Assembly (NCBI GenBank): GCA_950295325.1
Contig: OX485804.1
Location: forward strand, 17,174,001 to 17,238,000
Length of the DNA stretch: 64,000 nucleotides
Direction: 5' to 3'
Source of the DNA: Polytrichum commune
Taxonomy: Eukaryota > Streptophyta > Polytrichopsida > Polytrichales > Polytrichaceae
Of the stretch, positions 1-10,639 are shown in pieces. The notes under the pieces were generated by a model. The model saw only the letters and a list, made by a program, of their open reading frames with translations. It was not told the DNA's origin and did no database searches. Position 1 is the first letter of the stretch, and the number at the start of each line of letters is the position of its first letter. Made by a program: the position numbers and the translations under genes.

Positions 1-217
1 CGTCGAAGGACTGCAGAATGGCGTCCACGTTGGCGGAGGGGGCGGGCTCGTCGTCCTCTGAATCGTGGAGTGGTATGCCCTCGTCGGCGGGCATACTGAA
101 GTCCATCCTTGGGACAGAGATGTCCTTGAGGTCCATCGTCAACGCCTTCGCATGGTGGAACTTGAAGTCTTCTTCGTCGATAGCGTCAACGAAGGTGTTG
201 ACTACGAGACCCATCAT
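1..217 (-). CDS. Exon 3 (partial, runs off window) of the DGQHS-motif gene
   Basis: Starts at acceptor TCTTCTCACAG|ATGATGGGT in phase 0 and stays open to the window edge. The translated part becomes acidic: DAIDEEDFKF, then DSEDDEPAPS. This is typical of a disordered acidic tail or linker. No domain recognised. The gene continues to the left of the window, so its full length is unknown; at least 945 codons are visible over three exons. Confidence 0.65.
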   Translation of the reverse strand, partial: MMGLVVNTFVDAIDEEDFKFHHAKALTMDLKDISVPRMDFSMPADEGIPLHDSEDDEPAPSANVDAILQSFD

Positions 218-440
218 CTGTGAGAAGAGAGCAATAAGGTCAGAAAATACGAACGCACATTCGTAAACATCAAAGCGTGGCGTGCAACGAGTTTCAAGCA
301 TTACATTACGAAGGGGGTTATGTTTACGAACGAGCGTTCGTAAACATCAATGCGTCACGTGCAGCGACTTTGAAACAATGCGTTGAGAAGTTGGTTAACT
401 TTACGAACGAGCGTTCGTAAATGGAGTCTGGACAACTTAC
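218..440 (-). other. 223-bp intron holding three palindromes
   Basis: GT-AG intron (GTAAGTTG...TCTTCTCACAG) between exons 2 and 3. Palindromes at 403-418 and 326-341 (both central AG on the plus strand) and a degenerate one at about 247-262. The copy at 326-341 has arms that match for six further bases on each side (ATGTTT/AAACAT). Confidence 0.72.
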
Positions 441-1766
441 CATGGCCGCATACATGAATTTGGAGCCTCCACATACGTTGTATACCGTCTCTCCACTTAT
501 AACCAAACTCTGCAATATAGAGACGTAGAACTCCATCCTGAGTTCCATGGCGGGGAAGATGGTGTAGAGGGTCTCTTGCAGCAGATCCTTGGGAGGGGGA
601 TGCGGGATGCTGTAGATTTTCTTGAACGTGTTGTTCGCCTTGATAGGCGGTCGCCCATCCCTAAGCTCATTGTACGTCAAGAAAATCAGGCTGACCGCTC
701 CCACTTGCTTGTTGCCCCTGGCCTCGTTGATGGCCACGATCCCCTCCGTCTTCGCTGGCACGTACGTGCTGTGGAAGATGCTGTACTCGAATTTGATCTT
801 CTGCTCGTACAGCTCTGTGACGACCAACAGCTTCTCCTGTTCGACTATCCACAGCCAAACGTGTGGCTCCCTCATGGCCGGCGATTTGAACTCCATGAAC
901 TTGGCCATGAAGGGGTTGTAGAAGGGAATGTCCTTCCCCCCCTGCCTTGACGCACCCGGGATCCCCCTGAAATCGATCAGGGCAAAAGGGCAACCCCGTC
1001 GATCCTCCCTCACCTCGGCCCTGCTTATGGTGCCGTCCCACTTGGAAAATGTGACCCTCTCCACGCCGGAGGTCATCACGCAAAACCTTGCTACCCCTTC
1101 GAATGTGGCGTTCCTCTTCCTCTCCAAAAATTGTATGTACAACATTACCTCGTGGGGATCCGTGTCGATTTTCTTAGTCCTTTTGTTCCCCTTCAACTTC
1201 AAAACCGAGGCGTGCTCCTTGACCAGACTGCGCATGGAGGCTCCGTTGATGTTGTAGTCGACCTTTAACAATTGCCATTGCGGCCAGTTGATGTCGCCGT
1301 CGATTTCAAAGATTTTGTACTCTGGTGCGAGTACGCTCAATTCTCTCATGGCAGCAGTCTTCAGCTTCCGGTGGTCACACCACTCCTTGATAGAGTACGT
1401 GCCGGGCTTGTGCTTTGGCCTCTTCAAAAAGATCTTGGGATAGGGAAGGTTTCTTCCCACGGTGTTCCCAAGAACATGAATCGCACACCTCTTCAGTTCT
1501 GACTCCGTCAATCCCTGGAGGTGTCTAAAGAACTCCCTCAGTAGTGGGGGCGCCTCACCGGTTTTTTCCGTGCTGTACTTCTCCTCGGTGTCGGGATTGA
1601 CCAAATCGCCCGAGCTGTGTGCATCAAAAAACTGTGTCCACAAGTCCCAGGTGTCCCTGTTGCAGCAGATCAGTCTGAGCTCACCCTTCAGCTCAAGCAC
1701 TGACTTGGTGGTGGTGGACTTCATATCGATGGAAGAGAACTTGTCTACCATCGCGTCGCAAAATGC
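441..1766 (-). CDS. Exon 2 of the same DGQHS-motif gene
   Basis: A 1326-bp exon, exactly 442 codons, read without a stop from acceptor TTTTGTGCAG|GCATTT to donor GCCATG|GTAAGT. Both splice signals are close to consensus and both junctions are phase 0, which strongly supports real exon structure. The protein is soluble-looking, with many Trp and basic residues (for example DTWDLWTQFFDAH, HVWLWIVEQEKLLVV). I recognise no catalytic motif. The part between the upstream palindrome-bearing intron and the exon start should not be read as protein: a longer frame through it begins in the intron. The long open frame with little decay argues that the gene was functional recently, despite the TGA in exon 1. 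Confidence 0.75.
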
Positions 1767-1882
1767 CTGCACAAAACAAGATGTCAGTATTGCACATAAT
1801 ACGAACGCACGTTTGTAAATTGAGTATGTAATTGAAGTTTTCATGAATCTAACACTTTACGAACGTTCGTTCGTAAACTCAC
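1767..1882 (-). other. 116-bp intron holding two ACGAACG-NN-CGTTCGT palindromes
   Basis: GT-AG intron (GTGAG...TTTTGTGCAG) between exons 1 and 2. An intact palindrome at 1859-1874 (central TT on the plus strand) lies next to the donor, and a slightly decayed one at 1801-1816 (CGTTTGT for CGTTCGT) lies about 35 nt from the acceptor. The two make up over a quarter of the intron (over a third if the AT flanks are counted). Confidence 0.75.
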
Positions 1883-3175
1883 CTTCCATTGGGGAGACTG
1901 GTTCTTGGCGTTCTCCCTTTCCTTTGGTGGGCATCCGTGTGCCACCCAGACGTCTCTGGCAGCCACTATGTTAGCCGCCCACGAAGCCTCGAACGCCTTG
2001 ATTTTGTTCCCCGAGTTCAGGAAGGTTGAAATCTTGCGCAGCTTGTCCCAATCGTCCGACCAGACCAAGAACGCCTTTCAGTACCGCAGGTCAGCCTTCA
2101 GCTCGTGCTGGAAGTTGTCGTCCTTGAGGATCTGTTGCGACGCCTCCAAGCTGTGCTGACCATCTATAATCCAGAATTCTCCATTCTGGATTCGTGGCCA
2201 ATCCACCTTTGTCGGTCGGGATGTCAGCCCCTTGGGCATGACGCAGACTGTCTGTCTATCCCACTTGACGTTATTCATGAGGTTGTTTATCTGCCACTTC
2301 ACCCCACCGCTCTCGCGAGACCTTACCACCCACTTGTTGGGTGACTTTTCGCACTTGAAGCAGTCCACGTTGAACGTGAAGTGGCGCCCCATGGGCCAGC
2401 AATCCTTCGAGTAATTATTGAAATCTCGTAGGATCTTCGTTGCCTTCACCGCATCTGGATTCTCACCCTTCTTTAAAGGGGTTGGCATCACGGGAGGAGA
2501 GCTCACCTCAGCGCCCTCTGTTACCCCAGACCTCTCCATTTCATCCCGGGACCTCTTCGATGGCGTGGAATGTCGGCTGGGACCCTCCGTCACCCTGCTC
2601 GCGGAAGGCACCGGCTTGGGTGCACTTCTCGATCCTCCTGCCCCGGATGCGGATGGTTTCCGTGGGCTCTTCTTCTTCTTGTTGGCTTCCGCGACCGCGC
2701 TATTGTACTTGGAGATATTCAAGGAGAGCGCGGCCAACTTCCTTGCTGTCCAGTACGAGCTCAGGGTGTACTTCGTGAAGAGGTCCTTGAGGAAGTGTTT
2801 GGCATCAGCCACTACGTTATTTTCCGCGTATGTGTAGGAGAAACTATGTCTCCTGTACTCTAACAATAGGTTAATGTGATCCTTCTTGTTTTTCATGTCT
2901 AGAATCACATAATCTCCTTGTGCCTCAATTGATTCTACTTCCCAAGTCTTCATCTGCACCCATTGCTCTGGCTGGTCCGGCGTCGTTTCCAGCTCGTATG
3001 TGAAGCGAAGACAGAAAAGACCGTCTGATGTCTTCTCTGGCAGTGCCATCCATTCCCCTATGAAGTCCTCCTTGGGGACATAATTATCGTTTCCGTTGGG
3101 GTCGGACACTGACTCTGGTAGTTGATCTATCTGCACTGCGAACATCTCAATGGCGCTTCTGCTCGGTCTGGCCAT
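1883..3175 (-). pseudogene. Exon 1 of DGQHR/ParB-like motif gene, with in-frame TGA
   Basis: First visible coding exon of a minus-strand gene (431 codons). It starts at ATG 3173-3175, directly after a good acceptor (TGTGCTCTGCAG), so this Met is either the start codon after a 5'UTR intron or an internal residue. Order of features: a mixed alpha/beta region (residues 1-160), a basic Ser/Pro/Lys-rich linker with NLS-like KKKKSPRK (167-173) and SKRSR (206-210), then a second domain ending in NGEFWIIDGQHSLEASQQ, with DGQHS at 338-342. A DGQH[RS] motif after a hydrophobic strand is the signature of the ParB/sulfiredoxin-like and DndB-type DGQHR folds; the biological role in plants is unknown to me. 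Codon 366 (2078-2080) is TGA, but the same frame stays open for 65 more codons (KAFLVWSDDW...) up to the donor AAG|GTGAG. One change, CGA or TGG to TGA, explains the break. GC content is clearly higher than in most of the window. Either a recently broken gene or an assembly or sequencing error. Confidence 0.72.
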
Positions 3176-3780
3176 CTGCAGAGCACATAAACATTTAGTA
3201 TTGTGTTTACGAACGAGCGTTCGTAATTGACAAAGCAAATCATATACACTAATCATTGAACTCTGGCTATGGATACCCGTGAGAAGTTGTAATGATGTCT
3301 TCACTGATTTCATTTACGAACGATCGTTCGTAAAGAATATGGTTGCTAAGGTGTATTTGACACAAGTTTACGAACGTGCGTTCGTATTGTTTCTAAACAA
3401 GTCCACGAGTTGTCCAGGGTTATCTAATTTCCACGAGGGTTGTTCGAATTTCCATGAGCATCTTCTAAATAGGTGAATTAATACTTTAGTTCTTATTTAC
3501 GAACGTGCGTTCGTAAATAATGCTACTTGGAAATGCAGACAATTACCATGAAGGGTTTGGTATATTGTTATAGTTTGTGATTACGAACGTTCGTTCGTAT
3601 TTTTGTATGTGTAATTGGATTTGAGGATTTTCTGATGTACAGGGTATAGACGAATATACGAACGTGCGTTCGTAAAAATGGAGGGTGAGGTGCGTATTTA
3701 CGAACGCACGTTCGTATATGTTTGTGGGGTAAGGCATGTATTCACGCCACATTTACGAACGAACGTTCGTAAATGTAGTC
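3176..3780. repeat. Cluster of eight palindromes upstream of the DGQHS gene
   Basis: Copies of ACGAACG-NN-CGTTCGT have cores at 3209, 3316, 3370, 3499, 3583, 3658, 3700 and 3755 (first base). Central dinucleotides on the plus strand are AG, AT, TG, TG, TT, TG, CA and AA. Spacing is irregular (42-130 bp). The copies at 3499 and 3755 have arms extended by six matching bases. The first copy probably lies in a 5' intron of the gene; the others are intergenic or in the 5'UTR. The 3815-3860 stretch that follows is an alternating TACGTA-type tract. Confidence 0.9.
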
Positions 3781-4204
3781 ATCTGGGATTAGGAAATGGT
3801 ATATTTATTTATGTACATATATCCGTACGTATACGTATACGTATACGTACATATACGTATGAATGTTGGTATGAATGTTGCAATCTGGCATTGTTCATGA
3901 TCCTGCAACTCGTGATCATATTGATGAAACACAAGTGAAAAATGGAATCAGAACAAAATTGCGAGTCAGTGATTGATAGTTCAGAATGAAGAGGAAAGTG
4001 TTATTTCATACAAAACATGACATACCTCATAATGCAGAAAACAAATCACAAGGAATTCATCAAACAACAATTTCAGATTGTGAAGGAGTGATTTGTAAAG
4101 GAAACCTGTACTCACATTGAATTGTTGCACACAAATCCTCCTGCCTTCACTTTGTCACACTCTCAAGCCTTCACAACTTATATGCAAATCCTACACAAAC
4201 CCTG

Positions 4205-4555
4205 ATGTACACAACTCACAAGCTTCACAAAACTCAAGCTTTCTGAAGCTCTCAAGCTCTCAAGCTCTCAACCTTTCTGAAACTCTCAAGCTCTCAACCT
4301 CAAACTCAAGCTCTCAAGCTTTCTAAAACTCAAGCTTTCTAAAACTCAAGCTCTCAAGCTTTCTAAACCTCTCAAGCTTTCTAAACCTCTCAAGCTTTCT
4401 ATACCTCTCAAGCTTTCTAAAACTCTCTACCTCTCAATCTTTCTAAAACTCAAGCTCTCAAGCTTTCTAAAACTCTAAACCTCTCAAGCTTTCTATAACT
4501 CTCAACCTCTCAACCTTTCCTACTCTCAAGCTTTCCTATTCTCAAGGTTCTGACA
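4205..4555. repeat. CTCAAGCTTTCTAAAA minisatellite
   Basis: Short imperfect tandem units of about 8-20 bp built on CTCAAGCT and TTTCTAAAA run for about 350 bp. The mirrored arm at about 14740-14770 keeps only a few units (GAGAGCTTGAGAGCT), so the expansion happened after the arms were formed or was lost in the other arm. Confidence 0.85.
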
Positions 4556-5702
4556 ACACAACAAAACAACATTCACAATGAGGCTCTAAAATTGGCAAGG
4601 GCTTCGCCGCACCTAAGAGCTCCTCTCCTCCTCTGCTCCAAATGACAAATGAGGAGGAGAGAGAGGGGCGCGGGGAGGTAGCCGGCGCCGCTAGGGTTTC
4701 CAAGCGGCGGCCACGTGGCTAGTGGCCACTGGCGAGGGCTGGGATGGGGGAGGGGGAGGGGGATGGGGATGAGGGGATACCATGGGGACATGGAGGGATG
4801 AGGGTTCAGGAAAAATGAAATAGGAGATGGGAGGAGCTTAGTTTAGGGACATAAATTTGACTTTCCGTATCCCCTTAGTACCTCGACATATGGATTCCTT
4901 GTAAACATATTTTAGAAAAGTATGTTCAGATAATTTGTATTTAACAATTCATGTCATTTAGTAGGTTTTCGATGAAGAATCCACCCCCAAGATGCAAATG
5001 TCGTTTTCATGAACGAGACATCTTTAAAGTTCTTCAATGGTTCCTCAAATAAATATTACATATATAAATGACTCAATTTAAATTGTGGAGAGGGGCTATC
5101 TGATTCTCCACAAGAGGTGGATGAAAATTCAATTTTCAATACGATGTCATTAATTTCATGAGGTGTTAGCTTGAACCACCCTTAATATGATATTTAGTGT
5201 TAGATACTCTAAATACAAACGCATAGTACACTAAATATCACTAACCCTATGAAGGTAACTACTATTCATTGCGAACTCAAACACTTAATGTCAACTATAA
5301 TGGTAATATGTGGATGTCGCATGCACAAATTTTGTGTAAGGAAATTAATATGAAAAAAACAATTAACAATGATAAAAGCATAAAGGACATGGTAGTAGGA
5401 AATGTGGTGGCCCATTTAATATGTCCAACACTAATTATCAAAGAATTGAAATTTAGTGTTGACCATGATAGCGTAACAACACTATATTATACAATCAAAC
5501 ACTAAATATCATATTTAGTGTAGTGTATTTTAGCCATGTGGTCGCATGTTTTGCTAGTAGTATCAATTGATAGTATGAGCTTCCCATAAATTAAGTTAGT
5601 GCGATATGGATTATTTAGGAGTCGATATTGTTTGTGTATATAATGCATTGAAGTAACGATCTAAACCCTAAGCCCGCAAACCACATAGACAACTCTTTCA
5701 CA

Positions 5703-5753
5703 AACTCTATACCCTAACCCCAAACCCCAAACCCTAAACCCTAAACCCTACAT
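5703..5753. repeat. Interstitial plant-type telomere-like repeat
   Basis: Contains CCCTAACCCCAAACCCC followed by about three CCCTAAA units. The reverse-complement counterpart is at about 13604-13637, at the mirror position of the large inverted repeat. Short internal stretches of this kind are common in plants and do not by themselves mark a chromosome end. Confidence 0.8.
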
Positions 5754-6584
5754 CTTTTTATCTTACCAACCTTTCTTATATATGGCCATGTTGTGGTCTA
5801 TGCGCATCATGTCAAAATGGTCTACCAATGTTGGTTCGATTGGAAATTGCTTTATTTGGGTCATAGCAACTATAATAATCTAGACTCATGCCAATAATTG
5901 TCATTTTGATATAAAACATTGGTTTAGGAGGTGAAGAGTGAATTTTGAAATGCTAGCCCTTTCACCTTAATAGTTTTGAGTACAATTTGATCACACAATA
6001 CACACTTAGTCTTATTATAACATGAATGGTATAAGACTTCAACTTAAATTAACAGTTAAGCTATGGTCATGCACATACTTCTTGTTGCAAATAATACAAA
6101 TATATAATTGTAAATGCATACTATTGTATGCACCATTCCAAATTCGTTATCCATTTCCACACCATGGTGGACCTAAAGTGAATTTCCAATAGGACGTCAA
6201 GTCATTTAATTAGGTGTCAACTTGAACTAATGATCGAATACTAGTACATTAAACTTTAATTTTCACCAATGATGAATTGCAACAATGATTCATATTAATA
6301 TGGGCCGATGTTTGGTGAGCCTCCGGTTCCAAATGTCCTCAATCTACCTAGCACAAGCCATTATGGATTAAGCGACTTTTTATTGGTATTCATGCACTTG
6401 GTGACCATATTACAAGCATTTTTTTTATGTGAATCATATGATACCTACAATTTTAGGGGATTCCACAATATGTTCTTAGTCACTCTTACCTCATTGTGTG
6501 TGTGAATATATATATCACTTAGACCTTCATCAATTCACTTGGACTTCACACCTTAGTCGCAAATAATTTAATACTCAATGTTAA

Positions 6585-6700
6585 CCCATCAACCTATATA
6601 TATATAATATAATAACCCATATATAAAATAGTAAAATAGTAAAATATACATATATACATATATATACATATAAATATAGACATATAGACATATAGACATA
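6585..6700. repeat. AT-rich simple-sequence tract
   Basis: TATATA and ACATATAG/ACATATAT units run for about 115 bp. No gene is present here; the open frames over it come from low complexity. Confidence 0.8.
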
Positions 6701-7079
6701 TTTTCGTGCGACCTTGGTAACAACTAAGGTGTGCGACGGATTTATAGATTTACAATATGTTGCGTGCACGCAAGACATGTTCCATACATAATGCTATTTA
6801 TATATTGCGCATGGATGGAATGGCATATTGTTAGGTCAAAGTAGGCGGCGGGAATCCGCTTTTTAAATAGCATCCAAGGGATTTTGAACCATCAGGGGGA
6901 AGGTACTTAAAGCTCTTCCCCCCCACAGAAGAGCTCTTTTCTGCGGCACATCCAAGTGTGCGCTCCACAGACCTGACTGGAACGCGCTCAAACCATTTTC
7001 TTGTGCGCCAACCCTACACCACCCAGGTCCACTACAGATTGCACATACCCGTATATACCGCCGCAAATACCGGACGTTT

Positions 7080-7845
7080 ACGAACGCACGTTCGTAAACG
7101 TGAGTTGGTAGCACATGTACAATAGGTACATCGATATGATATGAGTTGTTTACGAACGTGCGTTCGTAAGTTGATCACAACCGTACTCGACATTGAGTTC
7201 CTTATAGACAGAACTAGACACGAAAATTGTGTCGATGATATACGAACGTACGTTCGTATATCTACCTTCAAGACCCAGACGCGCATGAGTTCCCGTGTAA
7301 CCGTTTTCTCCAACGGAACATCTGGTGATGGGATATTTACGAACGTGCGTTCGTAAATATCACCTGGGATTATTTTTCAAGAATCCAAAAAACATTCCTT
7401 AATTTATACACTTCAGTGCATTGGCCACGTTAACAATATGCAAGTTAAATACGAACGAGCGTTCGTATTTCTCACTACCGTTTGTGTCCGCGGAGAATTA
7501 TGTTAGTTGAATTTTACGAACGCACGTTCGTAAATACCACCTGTCCACCGTCCACGCATCCACCAACAGGCCTGTTGACGCAAGCATGTGTAGAGGACTA
7601 CACCGTGTTTATGATAGATACGAACGCTCGTTCGTATCTATGCAATCATGATTTAGTGATAGATGTCGACTGTCATTTTCCACTGGTTATTGGATAACAT
7701 GTTTCCCTGTAACGTGGCTATAGATATCTCTATTCGGACGTGTCCAATCATTTTTTCCAAACATTGTCGCGGCTGTGACATACAGATGATCGGTTGTTTG
7801 CATCCGCCCCTAAGTTTCGGCTGGAACTTACGAACGATCGTTCGT
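7080..7845. repeat. Cluster of eight intact palindromes, several with extended arms
   Basis: Cores start at 7080, 7152, 7242, 7339, 7451, 7516, 7620 and 7830, with central dinucleotides CA, TG, TA, TG, AG, CA, CT and AT on the plus strand. Beyond the 7-base core arm the flanks stay complementary in many copies although their sequence differs: ACGTTT at 7080, GATAT at 7242, GATATTT at 7339, AAAT at 7451 and ATAGAT at 7620. Between copies the sequence is unrelated, so this is not a tandem satellite. The first copy sits exactly where homology between the two large inverted arms ends. Degenerate copies follow at about 7961 and 8139. Confidence 0.9.
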
Positions 7846-8295
7846 AAACACTCGCCCATCAAATATGATGCTTACTGCATGTGGATAAAGTGGCAAGTAT
7901 ATTTTAGGTGCTCTTATAATATGTCCCATTTAGATTTTATTGTATATTGGGTTGATATTTTCGTCCGCGCGTTCGTGAATATATGTGCTTGTGTTGTCCC
8001 TTGGTGGTGGACAACCCTTCCAATGTTTTATTGGCGACTCGACCCAAAGCCCTTCACGGGTAATATATATCGGAATGGGGTTCCGTTGTGCAGGGACGTC
8101 TGAGTCCCGTGTAGGATTTGCATGTCATCGAGCTGTTGTCGAACGCACGTTCGTCTTCATATGTGAGGTCCCGCAACGGTGTGGCGAGAGTTGTTTGTGA
8201 TTTTTGAGCCATATATGTAGGCATATCTCGTATCCACTTTTGTATGCATTGCGGTGGTTGTTGTGTTGGTCATTTTATTGGTGGTTTGTTTAGGT

Positions 8296-9498
8296 TGGAT
8301 GGCGATGCACGTTGGATATAGTTCATTGGAGTTGTCCACAAAAGCTTCCGATGATGACTGTAAACTATCTTCGCCATCGGCGGGTAGTCATGGCATGGCA
8401 AATGCCATGGGTGGGTTTGTGGATGCACCCTCCCACGAATCATTTGAAGCGCACGAACAATCTATGCGTTCCGGGGATGACAATGATGACATTCCGTTAT
8501 GTGCCGGTTTCGGTAGGGAGCAATGGGTGGACCTTGATGTTGTTCTTTTCAACGATGTTGGTGTCCCCGTGGCAGATGGCATATGTAGAAACTGTGATCC
8601 CCGTGATTGTGTTGATGCCAACCCCCTTGGTCCCGATGATGTGGGTGTGTGCATCTTGAATTCTTTGCTTCCGCTTGACGTCCCGGTGACATGGAGATTT
8701 TCCTTGCGTCGATGGCCTCTTTGTCGGGTTCTCCATGACGGAGTAAGCTTGTTGGACCATGAGCGCCGCCATAATCAAACGCAATTAGCTTTGTTGACCA
8801 AAATACGTCTTCGCAAAGGCCTACCCAGATATGATTCTAACCGTGTGCCTCGTGGAGATAAGGAACGTCGACGGGATCGCATATTGGGAGACGAAACTAT
8901 CCGTCTTGTGTCCGCCAAAGACTGTTGCGAGAGGAAATGTTGCCAATTTTTCCCGCGGGAGAAAATTAAGTCCCTACGTCAAGAGATGTGGCTTGCGGAT
9001 TTCCGTATGAGATCGGCAAAGAAACTCGAGGTCCACAGAAATGTCCACATTGACACCCATGGGCGTAAGGTGGTCACACTTGAGAATGTGGAAGTGTGTT
9101 GTACTGCGTGGTATACCATCCACGCCGTGTCAAAGTCTGACTTTTATAGGTTTCAAAAATATTCATTGTTCGGTCGCCGCTCTCGATTTCATGGCAATTC
9201 GGGCACAAAGAAACCTAGGGAGGCTACACTCCAAGCCTCCGCGACACTCTCCACCATCATAGTCCCATTGGCCGATGCAATGCCCCACAAGACGAGGACA
9301 TTGTCGTCAGGGGAGAAAGTTGTACAAATGGTATTGAACACTATATTCGTTAATCGGAGACTTTGGAAAGTCTCAAAATCAAATTCACCCATAGTTTGGG
9401 ATGCCAATATTGTGAGCATACATTATAATGGGAACATTGGGAACATTGGGAAAATGATAGTTCATAAGTTTGTACGCAAAGAATATTCACATTACTAA
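8296..9498 (+). pseudogene. Truncated transposase-like gene, N-terminal half
   Basis: An open frame of about 400 codons; an acceptor-like TGTTTAG at 8289-8295 suggests the coding part starts near 8296 and that the hydrophobic leader read upstream is not real. Residue numbers here count from the in-frame ATG at 8254. From residue 222 it shows a Cys-rich KDCCERKCCQFF (222-233), the helix-rich KIKSLRQEMW (237-246), VCCTAWYTIHAVSKSDFYRF (281-300), and HGNSG..KPREATLQA (313-329) followed by LADAMPHKTRT (339-349). This series (Cys pair, AW..H.VSKS.FYR, HGN.G, AD.MPHK) is what I associate with the DNA-binding N-terminal half of a DDE-type transposase family found in algae, mosses and animals; I cannot name the family. 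It stops at 9498 in AT-rich, low-complexity sequence with no DDE catalytic core, so it is probably a truncated relic. It lies near the centre of the large inverted repeat, as a transposase gene would. Confidence 0.5.
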
Positions 9499-10620
9499 AT
9501 ATAGTAATTTTAAATATCGTGATCAAAACATGAACTTCACATGGAAAATAACAATCAAATCTCCCAAAAAATGGTTTTATGTCATTATAGAGTCTAGGAT
9601 GCGCATCCCATATGGAAAGGTCTTATTGAATTAGATGGCATATCCCAAACTTATTTAAAATAAGTTTGAATGTAGCCGCAATACAACCAAGTCTATACAA
9701 TGCCCCTATTTTCACACTAATTCCAACCTATGTTATGTCCACCAAAAGATGTATCCACAAACACACCCACCACAATTGTCCCGTCAATATTGTCAGCCGA
9801 TCGGGAAGAGAGTTCACATTCATTATCTAAAGACGATGCATATGTCGACAATACAAAGGCACTATCTACTACATCCACTACCATCACACCTAAAAATCAA
9901 CCATGGAATGGACAACCGCATAACCGATGCTATGCAAATAAGAGTGGACACACTATATGTGAGTATATATGACCTGAAATACATACATTTTCCAACTAAA
10001 GAGACAATAATGACTAGCAAACCAAAGACACGCTCGCATTGTGGACATTAAAAAGTAGGTGTTGGGATACCATTGGAGAACCTCATAAATAAACACGAAC
10101 ATGTGTTCCAAAACAATCCATGGTCAGGTGCAAATAATCCTTATTTTTCCATTCCAATAAACATGGGCATCACATGGTGTTATTTATTATCTTTAGAAGG
10201 CGTTGAAATGATTTGTTAAGTAACCATGGACATGGTTCTACATCAATACAAGACATGATTTTCACATATGTTCATGAATGCGCGGTCGTAAAGCACATCC
10301 CATTTCATGATCAAATGTGCATGGGACAAACAACACATGATGTTAAAGATCACACGATACATATATTCACATTGGTGTCAAAGAACATTATACATGCATA
10401 TGAAAAAAACTGAATGATATGGATTTAAAAAATATTAGTCGCATACACAGTCGACACGATGTATGTCGTCGATTATAGGCCCAAAATACAAAAAAATACG
10501 ACTTGGGATATACGAATGGGCGTTCGCATACCTCCCTATACATATTCCAGGAGGGTATCTTTATGAACGGCCGCGCGTATGTCACATGTTGTATTTTTTA
10601 TGGCAAATAAAATTTAAACT
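9499..10620. other. AT-rich spacer with decayed palindromes
   Basis: No gene recognised. Degenerate palindromes lie near 10270 (ATGAATGCGCGGTCGTAAA), 10510 (ATACGAATGGGCGTTCGCAT) and 10563 (TATGAACGGCCGCGCGTAT). Most differences from the consensus are CG to TG or CA, as expected from decay of methylated CpG. Confidence 0.6.
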
Positions 10621-10639
10621 GTAATAATTGTGGTATTTT

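Larger units (their letters stand above)
3980..7095. repeat. Left arm (A) of a ~3-kb imperfect inverted repeat
   Basis: This arm is matched in reverse complement by 12.38-15.05 kb. Matching landmarks are: a GTGAAGG/CTTGAGAGTGTGA block (about 4130-4170), the CTAGGGTTTCC GC-rich block (4685-4790), the telomere-like repeat (5703-5753), AATCCGCTTTTTAAA with GGGATTTTGAACC (6850-6890) and TACCGCCGCAAATACCGG just before the palindrome at 7080. The arms are diverged, with indels, so the duplication is old. Inside the arm, 5095-5170 and 6165-6260 share a related segment. No coding region was recognised in it. Confidence 0.75.

Noticed and set aside
576-1818. Plus-strand and out-of-frame open frames over the DGQHS gene.
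   Set aside because: Shadow frames of a well-supported minus-strand exon with consensus splice sites and phase-0 joins.
4573-4791. GC-rich minus-strand frame in arm A.
   Set aside because: The mirrored segment in arm A' does not conserve the frame; composition comes from a G-rich minisatellite.
8254-8300. Signal peptide or membrane segment at the start of the transposase-like frame.
   Set aside because: The hydrophobic leader lies before an acceptor-like TTTAG and is probably intron or untranslated sequence.
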